The notes below the pieces were generated by a model, which worked only from the letters and a program-made list of their open reading frames with translations, was not told the DNA's origin and did no database searches. From NCBI GenBank assembly GCA_902576415.1, contig CACGVZ010000001.1, positions 1-64,000 of the forward strand: DNA of 64,000 nucleotides. The letters run 5' to 3'. Position 1 is the first letter of the stretch; each line of letters begins with the position of its first letter. The translations under genes and the position numbers were made by a program. Of this stretch, positions 48,214 through 61,500 are shown in pieces. The stretch is from an uncultured Prochlorococcus sp. Lineage in GTDB: Bacteria; Cyanobacteriota; Cyanobacteriia; PCC-6307; Cyanobiaceae.

Positions 48214-51200
48214 TTAATCTTCCTCATATTCAGAGGTTCCAAGTGATTCGTATGTTGGTCTCGATGGCGTATTCCTTCTAGGATTTATGTCTTGCATTAA
48301 ATCAACCTCTTTTCCTTCATCTGTATAAACCCCAATATCTAATCCTAGAGATTGTAATTCTCTCATAAGAACTTTGAATGACTCAGGAGTTCCAGGCCTA
48401 GGAATTGGTTTCCCTTTCACAATTGCATTCAAAGCTTCATTTCTTCCTTGCATATCATCAGATTTAACAGTTAATAGTTCTTGTAAGGTGTAGGCTGCTC
48501 CATATGCTTCAAGAGCCCATACTTCCATTTCTCCAAGCCTTTGTCCACCTTGTTGAGCTTTACCACCCAATGGTTGCTGTGTAACTAGAGAATAAGGACC
48601 AGTAGATCTGGCATGAATTTTGTCATCCACTAGATGAACTAACTTAAGAAAGTGTGAGTATCCTACAGCAACTGGCTGATCAAAAGGTTCACCTGTTCTG
48701 CCATCTTTAAGTAATAATTTGCCTGGATCTTCAGGATTGTAAACCCAAGCTTTTCCTGGCTGTTTTGAAGCTTCCTCTAAAAATGCTTGAACAGTCTGAT
48801 GTGATTTTTCAGCACCATACATTTCATCAAATGGGACAACTTTAACTCTACAATTTAAGTTTGAAGCTGCCCAGCCCATCAATAGTTCAAAAACTTGACC
48901 CACGTTCATTCTACTTGGAACTCCTAAAGGGTTTAGAACTATATCTACAGGAGTTCCATCTGGAAGATAAGGCATATCTTCTCTAGGTAAGATTCTGCTA
49001 ATAATACCTTTATTACCATGCCTACCAGCCATTTTGTCGCCTACTTGGATTTTCCTTCTCTGGGCCACATAAACTCTTACAACCATATTTGCCCCTGGAG
49101 GTAATTCATCACCTTGTTCTCTTGTGTAAATACGAACATCTAAAACTCTTCCCTTTTCAGTCTTTGGGACCCTAAGGGAGTTATCTCTAACATCTCGAGC
49201 CTTTTCTCCGAAAATCGCTCTCAAAAGTTTTTCTTCAGGAGGTTGGTCTGATTCTCCTTTTGGTGTAACTTTTCCTACAAGGATATCTCCACTCTCCACA
49301 AAAGCTCCAATCCTAATAATTCCCATTTCATCAAGATTATTCAAGCTTTCTTCAGAGATGTTGGGAATTTCTCTTGTAATTTCTTCTGGTCCTAACTTTG
49401 TTTGTCTTGCCTCAATTTCATATTTTTCAATATGTACTGATGTATATAAATCATCAGTTACCATCCTTTCACTTACAAGAATTGCATCTTCGTAGTTGTA
49501 GCCCTCCCAAGGCATATATGCGATTAAGACATTCTGGCCTAATGCTATTTCTCCTCCTTCACAAGCTGATCCATCTGCCAACACTTGCCCAGATATAACT
49601 TGATCTCCCATTTTTACTATTGGTCTTTGGTTTAGGCAGGTATCTTGATTTGATCTTTGATATTTTTGAAGATAATGAAAATGTTCATTACCATCATCAT
49701 CTTTAATAACGATCTCATTTGCATCTACATAAGAGACAGTGCCATTGACTTTTGTGATGGGTACCATTCCAGAATCTCTAGCAACCTGAGATTCTAGACC
49801 TGTGCCAACCAAAGGACGTTCTGGTCTAAGCAATGGAACAGCTTGTCTTTGCATATTTGATCCCATCAGGGCTCTATTTGCATCATCATGTTCCAAAAAG
49901 GGAATAAGTGAAGTTGCAACTGAAATCACTTGAACAGGTGAAAGTTGAACATAATCAACTTGATGAGGAGGAACTTTTTCAAAATCTTGTCTGTATCTTA
50001 CCGGTATTAAATTTGCAAGTATATTTCCATCCTTGTCAGTTGCAACATCTCCAGGGGCAACCCTACACTCATCTTCTAAGTCAGCAGAAAGGTAAACAGG
50101 ATTACCTTCTTTATTAACTTTGCCATTACTAACTTCCCAAAAAGGAGTTTCAATAAAACCATATTCGTTAACTCTTGCATGAGTAGCTAAAGAGTTTATA
50201 AGTCCTGCATTAGGACCTTCAGGTGTCTCAATAGGACATAAACGTCCGTAATGTGATGGATGAATATCTCTTACCGCAAAGCCTGCTCTTTCTCTTGTTA
50301 AACCTCCTGGACCTAATGCCGAGATTCTTCTCTTATGTGTTAATTCAGCAAGAGGATTAGTTTGATCCATAAATTGGCTTAATTGACTGGATCCGAAAAA
50401 CTCCTTAATAGCAGCCACTAAAGGTTTAGGATTGACAAGTTGAGCGGGAGTAAGAGAATCTGTTTCTCCAACAGTCATTCTTTCTTTAATAATTCTTTCT
50501 AGACGGTTAAGTCCAACTCTTACTTGATTTTGAAGAAGTTCTCCTACAGATCTAACTCTCCGATTACCAAGATGGTCAATATCATCTAAAGTCACACCCC
50601 CTATATCCAATTCTAAGTTAATTAGGTAATCGATAGTGGAAAGAACATCTTCATGTGTAAGTGTTCTCACTTCATCTGGTACGGTAAGTCTTAATTTTTT
50701 ATTTATTTTATATCTCCCAACTCGGCCTAAATCATATCTTTTTGGATCAAAAAATCTGCTATGCAAAAGTTGTTGTCCACCAGAAACAGAGGGAGGTTCG
50801 CCAGGACGTAGCTTCTTGTAGAGTTCAAGTAAAGCCTGATCTTCTGAATTTATCCCCTCTTCATTAGCTGACTCAATTGAACTTTGATAAAACTCAGGAT
50901 GCCTAAGTTTATCCACTACATCATTATCAGAAAGTCCCATTGCTCTCATGAGAACATGAGCATTAATTTTTCGAGTTTTGTCAACTCTTACATAGAGTAA
51001 ATTATTTTTATCAGTCTCGAATTTTAACCATGCGCCCCTATTAGGAATAACACTTGCGTTATAGGTTCTTCGACCATTTTTATCTTGTTCATCTTTAAAA
51101 TATACACCTGGGCTGCGAACAATTTGGTTGACAATTACTCTTTCAGCACCATTAATGATAAAAGTCCCTCTTTCAGTCATTAATGGTAATTCGCCAATAA

Positions 51201-51507
51201 ATACTTCTTGTTCTTTAATTTCTCCTGTCTCTTTATTAATCAATCTGCAAGTAACATACATTTGAGATGCAAATGTAGCATCTCTTCTTTTTGCTTCCTC
51301 GACATCATGCCTAGGTCTTTTTAACCTGTATTCTTCACCAATAAAGTGTAATTCTAATTTACCTGTGTAATCAGAAATTGGAGAAAAATTTTGTAATTCC
51401 TCTATTAAACCTTTTTCTAAAAACCATTTAAAGCTTGCTCTTTGTACTTCAACCAAATCTGGTAGATAAGTAGCTGTTTTTGCTACCTGTAAAGCGCTAC
51501 TGCTCAT
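48214..51507 (-). CDS. rpoB: DNA-directed RNA polymerase subunit beta
   Basis: Second largest subunit of the polymerase core. The 1097-residue protein has the rifampicin-region sequence [20 protein letters not shown] and [17 protein letters not shown], then the C-terminal [13 protein letters not shown] and [17 protein letters not shown]. It is shorter than E. coli RpoB, as normal for cyanobacteria. Unlike most bacteria, it follows tatD instead of rplJL. A 234-bp AT-rich spacer with two inverted repeats lies upstream. Confidence 0.99.
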   Translation of the reverse strand: MSSSALQVAKTATYLPDLVEVQRASFKWFLEKGLIEELQNFSPISDYTGKLELHFIGEEYRLKRPRHDVEEAKRRDATFASQMYVTCRLINKETGEIKEQEVFIGELPLMTERGTFIINGAERVIVNQIVRSPGVYFKDEQDKNGRRTYNASVIPNRGAWLKFETDKNNLLYVRVDKTRKINAHVLMRAMGLSDNDVVDKLRHPEFYQSSIESANEEGINSEDQALLELYKKLRPGEPPSVSGGQQLLHSRFFDPKRYDLGRVGRYKINKKLRLTVPDEVRTLTHEDVLSTIDYLINLELDIGGVTLDDIDHLGNRRVRSVGELLQNQVRVGLNRLERIIKERMTVGETDSLTPAQLVNPKPLVAAIKEFFGSSQLSQFMDQTNPLAELTHKRRISALGPGGLTRERAGFAVRDIHPSHYGRLCPIETPEGPNAGLINSLATHARVNEYGFIETPFWEVSNGKVNKEGNPVYLSADLEDECRVAPGDVATDKDGNILANLIPVRYRQDFEKVPPHQVDYVQLSPVQVISVATSLIPFLEHDDANRALMGSNMQRQAVPLLRPERPLVGTGLESQVARDSGMVPITKVNGTVSYVDANEIVIKDDDGNEHFHYLQKYQRSNQDTCLNQRPIVKMGDQVISGQVLADGSACEGGEIALGQNVLIAYMPWEGYNYEDAILVSERMVTDDLYTSVHIEKYEIEARQTKLGPEEITREIPNISEESLNNLDEMGIIRIGAFVESGDILVGKVTPKGESDQPPEEKLLRAIFGEKARDVRDNSLRVPKTEKGRVLDVRIYTREQGDELPPGANMVVRVYVAQRRKIQVGDKMAGRHGNKGIISRILPREDMPYLPDGTPVDIVLNPLGVPSRMNVGQVFELLMGWAASNLNCRVKVVPFDEMYGAEKSHQTVQAFLEEASKQPGKAWVYNPEDPGKLLLKDGRTGEPFDQPVAVGYSHFLKLVHLVDDKIHARSTGPYSLVTQQPLGGKAQQGGQRLGEMEVWALEAYGAAYTLQELLTVKSDDMQGRNEALNAIVKGKPIPRPGTPESFKVLMRELQSLGLDIGVYTDEGKEVDLMQDINPRRNTPSRPTYESLGTSEYEED

Positions 51508-51588
51508 CCAAGAAAACCTGCGATTTTGTGAGATTTACTATTTACTTTAAATTTACTCAATAATTATCTGTTTAACTTTTCTTATAAT

Positions 51589-51618
51589 TTGAAATCAACA
51601 ATTAAATTTCGATTTCAA
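51589..51618. repeat. Inverted repeat upstream of rpoB (distal to next)
   Basis: TTGAAATC and GATTTCAA are perfect 8-bp arms around a 14-base spacer in the rpoB upstream region. The base composition is almost all A and T, so chance occurrence is possible. It lies directly beside a second, longer inverted repeat. Confidence 0.4.
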
Positions 51619-51621
51619 CAA

Positions 51622-51655
51622 AAAATCAATTTAATAAAAACAAAAAATTGATTTT
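51622..51655. repeat. 11-bp inverted repeat upstream of rpoB
   Basis: AAAATCAATTT and AAATTGATTTT form perfect 11-bp arms around 12 bases, 115 bases upstream of the rpoB start. It could be a binding site, a transcript hairpin, or the 3' end of the tatD transcript. In the minus-strand RNA there is no good T tract, so an intrinsic terminator is not clear. Confidence 0.42.
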
Positions 51656-51741
51656 GTGGTCACCAAAAACGTTATCTGAGAAAGTTAAAACTAAAAATTA
51701 AGAAAAATTTCCAGTAATTCCTAATACTAGCAGCTTAAACG

Positions 51742-52536
51742 TCAAATTAACAAGTCAAATTTAAACAAATCTTCAGCATTCTTAGATGACTCTTTGGCAA
51801 TTGTAATTAATTTAGTAGATCTAAGATCTGCCATGAATTTGGCTACATTTTCAACAAATGCAGGTTCATTTCTTTTACCCCTGTGAGGTACAGGCGCTAA
51901 AAAGGGCGAGTCAGTTTCGATTAAGTATTTATCATTAGGGACTATTTTGGCACATTCATGAATTTCAATTGCTTTTGGGAAAGTCACTATCCCACTAAAA
52001 CTTATATAAAAACCAAGATCCAAGAATTGCTCCATTTCTTTTGGAGTTCCTGTCCAACAATGAAGTACTCCTTTAGGACATTTACCACTCTTAGAGAGAC
52101 TATTACATATATCAATCATGTCATTTGCAGCATCTCTGCAATGAATAATTACAGGCAATCCTAGTTCATAAGCCAACTCCATTTGAGGAATAAGAGCATC
52201 AATTTGTTGAGTTTTATTATTACTTTTAAAAAAATCTAAGCCTAATTCTCCAATCGCAACAACTTTTCTATCTTCTTGAACTGATTTTTTTAAAGTGGAC
52301 TTGGAACTTAGTTCCCATTTTTTTGCTTCTAGCGGATGCAAACCCACTGAATAATAAATCTCATTAAATTTTTGGGATATTTTTTTTAATTTAGGAATTT
52401 CTGTTAATTCACAACAAGCATGAACTAACTTTTTTACACCTTTTGAACGCAACCTTAGGATTACATCTTCAAGGTCTTCTTCAAAATTTTCGAATATTAA
52501 ATGACAGTGTGAATCTATGAGTTTAAAATCGCTCAT
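51742..52536 (-). CDS. tatD: TatD-family metal-dependent deoxyribonuclease
   Basis: Amidohydrolase-fold nuclease involved in DNA repair/degradation in E. coli. The 264 residues show the metal-binding start DSHCHLIFENFEED, the GLHPLEAKKWE block, the Glu in VAIGELGLDFF, HCRDA, and the Asp of ETDSPFLAPVPHRGKRNEP. It lies 17 bases after rpsT and upstream of rpoB on the same strand, the usual cyanobacterial order. Confidence 0.95.
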   Translation of the reverse strand: MSDFKLIDSHCHLIFENFEEDLEDVILRLRSKGVKKLVHACCELTEIPKLKKISQKFNEIYYSVGLHPLEAKKWELSSKSTLKKSVQEDRKVVAIGELGLDFFKSNNKTQQIDALIPQMELAYELGLPVIIHCRDAANDMIDICNSLSKSGKCPKGVLHCWTGTPKEMEQFLDLGFYISFSGIVTFPKAIEIHECAKIVPNDKYLIETDSPFLAPVPHRGKRNEPAFVENVAKFMADLRSTKLITIAKESSKNAEDLFKFDLLI

Positions 52537-52553
52537 AATTTTGGTCTGCCTCT

Positions 52554-52847
52554 TTAATTAGCGGTAAGTGTATTTTTTACAATAGTGTTAATTTTTGATT
52601 TTTTATTAGCCCCATTATTCTTATGCAGAACATTTTTTTTGACTGCTTTGTCAATTAAACTGAAAGTCTTATTAAGGGTTGTTTTAACTAAATTTTTATT
52701 ATCTTCGCTAGGATCTTTCTTATATTTATTGCAATTTTCTAATGTTCTTTTAGTCAAAGTTCTAACTGTAGATTTATATGTTTTATTTATTAAACGATTT
52801 CGTTCCGCAATTTGAATTCTCTTTTTTGCTGATTTGTTATTGGCCAC
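52554..52847 (-). CDS. rpsT: 30S ribosomal protein S20
   Basis: Binds 16S rRNA in the small subunit. The 97 residues are highly basic with the S20 start MANNKSAKKRIQIAERNRL and the later TFSLIDKAVKKNVLHKNNGANKKSKI. It is the first gene of rpsT-tatD-rpoB-rpoC1-rpoC2, and divergent from hisD across 120 bases. Confidence 0.97.
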   Translation of the reverse strand: MANNKSAKKRIQIAERNRLINKTYKSTVRTLTKRTLENCNKYKKDPSEDNKNLVKTTLNKTFSLIDKAVKKNVLHKNNGANKKSKINTIVKNTLTAN

Positions 52848-52967
52848 TGGAAATATATAAATATAAGATTTTAATCATAACAAACAAATCGACAACTTAT
52901 CAATCATATATAATTTGGATAGGAATAAATTTGGACTTGAGCCTTTCGATTAAGAAAAATTAAAAAT

Positions 52968-54254
52968 ATGAAGATAGTAAATAATAAAAAAGAAGCTTTT
53001 AAAGAACTACAACGGATCTCCAATAGAACTAATTTAGAAAACAATACCAAGATTAATTTGATTGTCGAAGAAATTCTTCGAGATGTAAAAACCAATGGCG
53101 ATGTAGCTGTAGAAAAATATACTAAAAAGTTTGATGGTTTCAATCCTAAACCAATGCAAATTAAGGCGAATGATTTAAAAAGTGCATGGAATGAGATTGA
53201 TAGCAATTTAAAGTGCGCACTTGAGGTTGCACATAAAAGAATTAAGAAATTCCATGAAAAAGAAATTCCATCATCCTTCGCTATAAAAGGTGAACATGGT
53301 GATACAGTTCAAAGAAGGTGGAGGCCAGTAAAAAATGCAGGAATTTATATTCCTGGAGGTAGAGCTGCTTATCCAAGTACTGTTTTAATGAATGCGGTAC
53401 CTGCAAAAGTAGCAGGAGTAAACGAAATTATCATGGTATCTCCAGGGAATAAAGAAGGGATGATAGACAAAACAGTTTTAGCTGCAGCTCACTTATCAGG
53501 AATTAATAAAGTTTTTAGAATTGGAGGAGCTCAAGCAATTGGCGCTTTAGCATTTGGGACAAAACAAATTGATAAAGTCGATGTTATTTCAGGTCCAGGT
53601 AACATTTATGTAACTACCGCCAAAAAATTAATTTACGGTTTTACAGGAATTGATTCTCTAGCCGGTCCAAGTGAAATATTAATCATCGCAGATGAAACCG
53701 CAAAGAGTTCACATATAGCCTCTGATTTACTTGCACAAGCAGAACATGATCCCTTAGCTTCATCAATACTTTTAACTACATCAAAGGAGCAGGCTAAAGA
53801 AGTTTTAAAAGACGTTTATAAAAAGATAGATGATCATCCAAGAAAACAAATTTGTATGGAATCAATAAAAAATTGGGGATTAATTGTTATTTGTGAAAAT
53901 CATGAATCATGCATTGAACTAAGCAATAAGTTTGCTCCAGAGCACCTAGAAATTTTAGCTTTTGATCCAAAAAAGATTCTTGACGGTATAGAAAATGCAG
54001 GGGCAATATTTTTAGGGAAATGGACGCCGGAAGCAGTAGGAGATTACTTGGCTGGACCAAATCATACTTTACCTACATCAGGAAATTCAAGATTTAGTGG
54101 GTCTTTAGGAGTTGAAACTTTTATGAAAAATACTTCAATAATCGAATTTAATGAAGAAAGTTTAAAAGTTAACAGTGTTAATATTATTAACCTCGCTAAA
54201 AGTGAGGGATTACATAGTCACGCCAATTCAGTACAAATAAGGTTTAAAGATTAA
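52968..54254 (+). CDS. hisD: Histidinol dehydrogenase
   Basis: Oxidises histidinol to histidine in two NAD-dependent steps, the last of histidine synthesis. The 428 residues include [36 protein letters not shown], the signature region [22 protein letters not shown] and the C-terminal zinc-site segment [13 protein letters not shown]. Length is normal. Its last four bases overlap the end of convergent rpiA. Confidence 0.97.
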   Translation: MKIVNNKKEAFKELQRISNRTNLENNTKINLIVEEILRDVKTNGDVAVEKYTKKFDGFNPKPMQIKANDLKSAWNEIDSNLKCALEVAHKRIKKFHEKEIPSSFAIKGEHGDTVQRRWRPVKNAGIYIPGGRAAYPSTVLMNAVPAKVAGVNEIIMVSPGNKEGMIDKTVLAAAHLSGINKVFRIGGAQAIGALAFGTKQIDKVDVISGPGNIYVTTAKKLIYGFTGIDSLAGPSEILIIADETAKSSHIASDLLAQAEHDPLASSILLTTSKEQAKEVLKDVYKKIDDHPRKQICMESIKNWGLIVICENHESCIELSNKFAPEHLEILAFDPKKILDGIENAGAIFLGKWTPEAVGDYLAGPNHTLPTSGNSRFSGSLGVETFMKNTSIIEFNEESLKVNSVNIINLAKSEGLHSHANSVQIRFKD

Positions 54255-54964
54255 CCCACTTTTGATGGAGAAAAAACAACTGGAATATTGTTTTCAATTT
54301 TACCAACCAATACTTTATCTGTAAGATCAACAAATAATCCGTTCTCTAAGACTCCCGGAATATTATTTATAGTCATTTCAATCTCTTTTGGATTCTGAAT
54401 GCCATCATCAAACAATACATCTAAGATTAAATTGCCCTGATCAGTGACTATTGGGCCAGCTTTTTTGGTAGCCATTCTTAGAGTAGAAGTACCATTCATT
54501 TCTGAAATCAATTCATGCACTTGTTTCCAAGCATTTGGAAGTACTTCTACCGGTAAAGGAAAAGATTGATTTAAATTTTGTACAAGTTTAGTTTCGTCAA
54601 CAACAATTAGCAATTTATTAGCCTTAGATGCAACTAACTTTTCCCTAACATGGCATGCTCCTCCCCCTTTTATTAGTTGAAACCCTGGATCAACTTCATC
54701 TGCTCCATCAATAGCTAAATCTATTTGAGAAACAGAAGCTAAATCAATAAGTGGGATATCGAGTTGAAGTGCTAAAACTTCTGACTGAAAGGAAGTTGCA
54801 ACACCTCTTATATTTTTCAGTTTTCCAGAACGAATATTATCCGCGAGGCTTCTTATCATAAGTGCGGCTGTAGATCCAGACCCTAATCCAAGGATCATGT
54901 CACTCTTAACCTCTTTAATTGCTGCTTCAGCAACTATTTGTTTCATCTGAGTTTGTGAATCCAA
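54251..54964 (-). CDS. rpiA: Ribose-5-phosphate isomerase A
   Basis: Interconverts ribose 5-phosphate and ribulose 5-phosphate in the Calvin and pentose phosphate cycles. The 237 residues have the family motifs [34 protein letters not shown] (catalytic Asp) and [13 protein letters not shown] with the Glu/Lys pair, then [10 protein letters not shown]. The HtrA gene precedes it by 43 bases on the same strand. Confidence 0.97.
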   Translation of the reverse strand: MDSQTQMKQIVAEAAIKEVKSDMILGLGSGSTAALMIRSLADNIRSGKLKNIRGVATSFQSEVLALQLDIPLIDLASVSQIDLAIDGADEVDPGFQLIKGGGACHVREKLVASKANKLLIVVDETKLVQNLNQSFPLPVEVLPNAWKQVHELISEMNGTSTLRMATKKAGPIVTDQGNLILDVLFDDGIQNPKEIEMTINNIPGVLENGLFVDLTDKVLVGKIENNIPVVFSPSKVG

Positions 54965-55007
54965 AATCTTTTTTGAGTTTATAGATTATTAAATTTCAAT
55001 GGGTGAT

Positions 55008-56165
<1,158 letters not shown>

Positions 56166-56296
56166 TTAATCTAATTGAAGAAACATATTATTGTTGTTTT
56201 TTTGTTTACATCCATAAAATACAAATTTTTGAGTGTTTTATAGAAAAAGCTTTTTTATATGTGAAAATTATTTTAAATTAATCTAAATAAATAAAT

Positions 56297-56764
56297 TTGA
56301 ATAAAGAAAACCAAAGTAAATTGGAGACTCTTTTAAAAAAAGTCGCCAATGTTAGGGATTTCGAAATCTGCAGTTTTAAAATAAAAACCAATCAAAATCC
56401 AATTGTTATAGAAATCATTATAAAAAAAACTAATGAAGACGATATTTCACTTGATGATTGTGCGCTATTTAATACCCCAGCATCTGAAGAAATAGAAAAA
56501 TCAAATCTTTTAAATTGTTCATATGTGTTAGAAATTAGTAGTCAAGGGGTCAGTGATGAATTAACCTCAGAAAGAGACTTCAAAACTTTTAAGGGTTTTC
56601 CTGTTAATGTTGAGTTAAACCAGAAGAATTCAAAAATTAAATTTCTGAATGGTTTACTTTATGAAAAGTCTAAAGATTATTTAGCCATTAACATAAAAGG
56701 TAAGATAAAAAAAATCCCCTTTGATGAAGTACTTAAGATTAGTCTTTCTACATTAAAAGATTAA
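56297..56764 (+). CDS. rimP: Ribosome maturation factor RimP
   Basis: Needed for 30S subunit maturation. The 155-residue product matches RimP: a first domain with [16 protein letters not shown] (family DDC region) and [20 protein letters not shown] (SSPGxxRxL-like), then a C-terminal Sm-like domain with [19 protein letters not shown]. The start is TTG at 56297. It leads the conserved rimP-nusA-ylxR-infB operon, which confirms the assignment. Confidence 0.94.
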   Translation: MNKENQSKLETLLKKVANVRDFEICSFKIKTNQNPIVIEIIIKKTNEDDISLDDCALFNTPASEEIEKSNLLNCSYVLEISSQGVSDELTSERDFKTFKGFPVNVELNQKNSKIKFLNGLLYEKSKDYLAINIKGKIKKIPFDEVLKISLSTLKD

Positions 56765-56799
56765 TTATTTTCACCCATTTCTTAATTTTCCCATCATAG

Positions 56800-58203
56800 A
56801 TGGCATTAGTTATTCTCCCAGGTTTAAACAATCTCATTGAAGATATTAGTGAGGAAAAAAAGTTGCCTCCTAATATCGTAGAAGCAGCATTGCGCGAAGC
56901 TTTATTAAAAGGATACGAAAAGTATAGAAAAACTTTTTACATTGGAGTTAACGAAGATCCATTTGATGAAGAGTATTTTAGTAATTTTGATGTTGGACTA
57001 GATCTAGATGAAGAAGGTTATCGAATATTATCGAGTAAAATAATTGTTGACGAAGTTGAAAGTGAAGATCATCAAATCTCATTAGTAGAGGTTAAACAAG
57101 TGGCCGACGATGCTCAAGTAGGAGACACAGTTGTTTTAGACGTCACTCCAGAAAAAGAGGATTTTGGGAGAATGGCTGCTGCAACAACAAAGCAAGTTTT
57201 AGCCCAAAAATTAAGAGATCAACAAAGAAAAATGATCCAAGAAGAATTTGCAGATTTAGAAGATCCTGTTTTAACAGCAAGAGTTATAAGATTTGAAAGA
57301 CAATCAGTCATTATGGGAGTTAGTTCAGGTATTGGTAGACCTGAAGTTGAAGCAGAACTTCCCAAGAGAGATCAATTACCAAATGATAATTACAGGGCAA
57401 ATGCAACTTTTAAAGTATTTTTGAAAGAAGTTAGCGAAATAGCGAGAAAAGGGCCACAACTTTTTGTAAGTAGAGCAAATGCTGGTTTAGTTGTTTATTT
57501 ATTTGAAAATGAAGTACCGGAAATTCAAGAAGGTACAGTAAAAATTGTTGCTGTTTCAAGAGAAGCAAACCCTCCTTCAAGAGCTGTTGGGCCAAGAACT
57601 AAAGTAGCTGTTGATAGTGTCGAGCAAGAAGTTGATCCTGTAGGTGCTTGTATTGGTGCTAGAGGAGCAAGAATACAACAAGTAGTTAATGAATTAAGAG
57701 GAGAAAAAATTGATGTTATTAAATGGTCATCTGATCCTATTCAGTATATTTTAAACTCTTTAAGTCCTGCGAAAGTTGATCTTGTGAGACTAGTTGACCC
57801 AGCAGGGCAACATGCACACGTACTAGTTCCTCCTGATCAATTGAGTCTCGCAATTGGTAGAGAAGGTCAAAATGTTAGGCTTGCCGCAAGATTAACTGGT
57901 TGGAAGATTGATGTTAAAAACTCCCATGAATATGATCAGGAAGCAGAGGATGCTGCAGTCTCTGAATTAATCATTCAAAGGGAAGATGAAGAAAATCTCC
58001 AGCGAGAAGCTGAGCTAAGATTAGAAGCAGAACAAGCCGAACGTGCTGCAGAAGATGCAAGATTAAGAGAACTTTATCCACTCCCTGAAGATGATCAAGA
58101 ATATGAAGAAGAACAATATGATGGTGAGTCTTTATCAGCTAATGATCAATTAGAGACACCTCAAGGTGGTGAACTACCTGCTAATGAGGAAAGACAACGG
58201 TGA
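56800..58203 (+). CDS. nusA: Transcription termination/antitermination factor NusA
   Basis: Binds RNA polymerase and nascent RNA to control pausing, termination and antitermination. The 467 residues comprise an N-terminal domain (1-125), an S1 domain (around 130-200), and KH domains with VDPVGACIGARGARIQQVV and SLAIGREGQNVRLAARLTGW. The last 90 residues are a highly acidic Glu-rich tail (REDEENLQREAELRLEAEQA) in place of the AR repeats of E. coli NusA. The stop overlaps the GTG start of ylxR. Confidence 0.97.
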   Translation: MALVILPGLNNLIEDISEEKKLPPNIVEAALREALLKGYEKYRKTFYIGVNEDPFDEEYFSNFDVGLDLDEEGYRILSSKIIVDEVESEDHQISLVEVKQVADDAQVGDTVVLDVTPEKEDFGRMAAATTKQVLAQKLRDQQRKMIQEEFADLEDPVLTARVIRFERQSVIMGVSSGIGRPEVEAELPKRDQLPNDNYRANATFKVFLKEVSEIARKGPQLFVSRANAGLVVYLFENEVPEIQEGTVKIVAVSREANPPSRAVGPRTKVAVDSVEQEVDPVGACIGARGARIQQVVNELRGEKIDVIKWSSDPIQYILNSLSPAKVDLVRLVDPAGQHAHVLVPPDQLSLAIGREGQNVRLAARLTGWKIDVKNSHEYDQEAEDAAVSELIIQREDEENLQREAELRLEAEQAERAAEDARLRELYPLPEDDQEYEEEQYDGESLSANDQLETPQGGELPANEERQR

Positions 58204-58472
58204 TAAAACAAACCCCTGTCATGCGTATTTGTATCTCATGTAGAAAAACCTATGACAGGAATAATCTTTTTAAGATTACCAAAGACCATAAGCAAGGCAT
58301 CATGATTCAAAAAGGGATGGGTCGTTCAGCTTATATTTGTAAGTCAGCAAAGTGTTATTCAGATTCCAAAATCAAAAAAAAGCTTCAAAAAGCACTAAAA
58401 ACATTTTTAGAACCTGAATTTATTGATATTTTTGAAAAAGAAATTGCAAGCTACAGTGACCAGCCCAATTAG
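58200..58472 (+). CDS. ylxR: YlxR (DUF448) RNA-binding protein
   Basis: Small RNA-binding protein; in other bacteria it is a nucleoid or RNase P-associated factor (RnpM). The 90 residues have the family start MRICISCRKTYDRNNLFKI with CxxC, then GMGRSAYICKSAKC and Lys-rich helices. The GTG start at 58200 overlaps the nusA stop (GTGA); an internal ATG six codons later precedes the conserved part and is an alternative. The position between nusA and infB is universal for this family. Confidence 0.92.
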   Translation: MIKQTPVMRICISCRKTYDRNNLFKITKDHKQGIMIQKGMGRSAYICKSAKCYSDSKIKKKLQKALKTFLEPEFIDIFEKEIASYSDQPN

Positions 58473-58528
58473 AGAATATAATTAAATTAAATTCTTTTTT
58501 TAAATTCAAAAGAGTAAAATCAAATTAA

Positions 58529-61500
58529 ATGACTATCAGCGACAAAATAAGAATATATGAACTTTCCAGAGACTTAAATCTGGAAAATAAAGATATATTA
58601 GATGCTGCTCAAAAACTTTCAATTTCTGTCAAAAGTCATAGTAGTTCTATTACGGCAGAAGATGCAAATAAAATAAAAAGTCTCATTAATAAAAAAAATT
58701 CAGATAAAAAAATACTTTCTATTAACAAGCCTTCTACTAAAGAAGAGATCCCCAAGCAAAAGAAGGATGATAAATCTCCTTTGTCCTCCTCTCCAAACGG
58801 AGAACGACCTCTCAAAAATAATTCAAATAAAAAGCCCTTATTAATAAAACCTCTTAATAAGCCCGAATCTCCTGGTATCATTTTAAATCAACCCAAAAAT
58901 GTCAACAAACCTACTATTATCAGCACAAATTCACAAACTAAAACAAATCTTCGAAATCCAAATTTAAATAATAAACCTTCGCAAAATTTTAACCAAGATA
59001 AAAAAAATTCTTTCAGTAATAGCACAACCCCACCCATCAAAAGTCCTGCAAAACCACCTATACAATTAATTGAAAAACCTAAAAATATAATTAATAATAA
59101 AAACAATCAAACTAATAAGACCGTCTATAACTCAGGAGACAAAAGACAACTACTAAACAAATCTGATCAAAATAAGACAAGACCTAAAACAAAAAATCTT
59201 GATAATAGGAAAAATACTCCTGAGCTCGTAGGAGCTCCTATAAGAAAAGACCAAACAAAGCTTAACCCCAATAGGCAAAATACTAATAATAGACAAAACA
59301 TTTCCTTTAAACAATCTATCCCAAACAGACCTGGTTCTCCAAACAGACCTGGTTCTCCAAACAGATCTGGTTATCCAAATCGAGCTGGTGCTCCAAATAG
59401 ACCAGGTGCTCCAAACAGATCTGGTTCATTCAATAGGCAGGGCAATCCCAATAGAACTGGAAGCCCAAGTCGTCCTAACGGTAATTTCAGACAAGGTGAT
59501 TTAAATAGGCCGGGTTCTAAATTCAATAGCCAAAAGTCCTCTGGGATTAGGAAACCTGTATCGCCTAATGAACTTTTACAGATTCAAAAAACCAATAAAT
59601 CCGAGAAAGACAAACTTAGTAAACAGGTTAAAGATAAACCGACTATAGATACATCTAAACAGAAAGCGAAGGCTCCTAATAGTCGTCCAAATAGTGCTTT
59701 AAACTCCAAAAAACCACCCAATAGAACATTTTCAAATAGTTCAAAAAAACCAGGTAGGACAGATTGGGACGATAGCGCGAAACTAGAAGCATTAAGAAAT
59801 AAAAATCCACAGAAACAAAGACAGAAAGTTCACATTATCGGAGAAAATGATGATTCACTAACATCTGAAACCAGTGGATACTCAGGTGAAAAAATTTCAA
59901 TACTATCAGCAAGTTTAGCTAGGCCAAAGAAAGATAAAGCTTCTGAACCTAAATCTCAAAAATCCATAAAACAATTTAAGAAGAAGAAAAAAGAGTCCAC
60001 AAGACAAAGGCAGAAAAGAAGAGCTATGGAATTAAAGGCCGCAAAAGAGGCTAAGCAAGTAAGACCTGAAATGATAATAGTTCCCGAGGATAATTTAACG
60101 GTTCAAGAATTAGCAGATAAGCTAAGTCTTGAAAGTTCTGAAATAATTAAATCTCTTTTCTTTAAAGGAATAACAGCAACTGTAACTCAATCACTTGACT
60201 TAGCAACTATTGAAGCAGTAGCAGAAGAATTTGGAGTACCTGTTTTGCAGGATGATGTTAAAGAAGCTGCTGAAAAAACGGTAGATATGATTGAATCTGA
60301 TGATGTTGATAGTTTAATAAAAAGGCCACCTGTTATAACAGTAATGGGGCATGTAGATCATGGAAAAACAAGTCTTTTAGATTCCATCAGAGAATCAAGA
60401 GTAGCTTCAGGAGAAGCAGGAGGAATAACTCAACATATAGGAGCTTATCAAGTTGAATTTGAGCATGAATCTAAAAAGAAAAAATTAACTTTCCTAGATA
60501 CTCCTGGTCATGAAGCATTTACTGCGATGAGAGCTAGGGGTACCAAAGTAACTGATGTAGCCGTTCTTGTGGTGGCGGCAGATGATGGTTGTAGACCTCA
60601 AACACTTGAAGCTATAAGTCATGCAAGAGCTGCAAAAGTACCAATTGTTGTTGCAATAAATAAAATTGATAAAGAAGGTGCATCTCCAGAAAGGGTCAAG
60701 CAAGAACTCTCGGAGAAAGATTTAATTGCTGAAGATTGGGGAGGAGATACTGTTATGGTTCCAGTAAGTGCAATCAAAAAACAAAATATTAATAAATTGC
60801 TAGAAATGATTTTATTAGTTTCAGAAGTTGAGGATCTGCAAGCCAACCCCGAAAGATCCGCCAAAGGTACTGTAATTGAAGCCCATCTAGATAAAGCCAA
60901 AGGTCCAGTAGCTACTTTATTAGTACAAAATGGTACTTTAAAATCTGGAGATGTTTTAGCTGCAGGTTCAGTACTTGGGAAAATTAGAGCAATGGTTGAT
61001 GAACATGGTAATAGAATTAAAGAGGCTGGTCCATCATTCCCAGTGGAAGCGTTAGGATTTAGTGAAGTTCCAACTGCAGGAGATGAATTTGAGGTCTACC
61101 CTGATGAGAAAACTGCTCGAGCTATTGTTGGAGATAGAGCTACAGATGCTAGAGCTACAAAATTAGCCCAGCAAATGGCTTCCAGGAGGGTAAGCCTATC
61201 ATCCTTATCGACTCAAGCAAATGATGGGGAATTAAAAGAATTAAACTTAATCCTTAAAGCTGATGTTCAAGGTAGTGTTGAAGCGATATTAGGATCACTA
61301 GAACAATTACCAAAGAATGAAGTTCAAGTGAGGGTTTTATTCTCTGCTCCAGGAGAAATAACTGAAACAGATATAGATCTCGCAGCTGCATCAGGGTCAG
61401 TAATCATTGGATTTAACACCTCATTAGCATCTGGAGCCAAGAGAGCAGCTGATGCAAATGATGTTGATATAAGAGAATACGAAGTAATCTACAAACTTTT

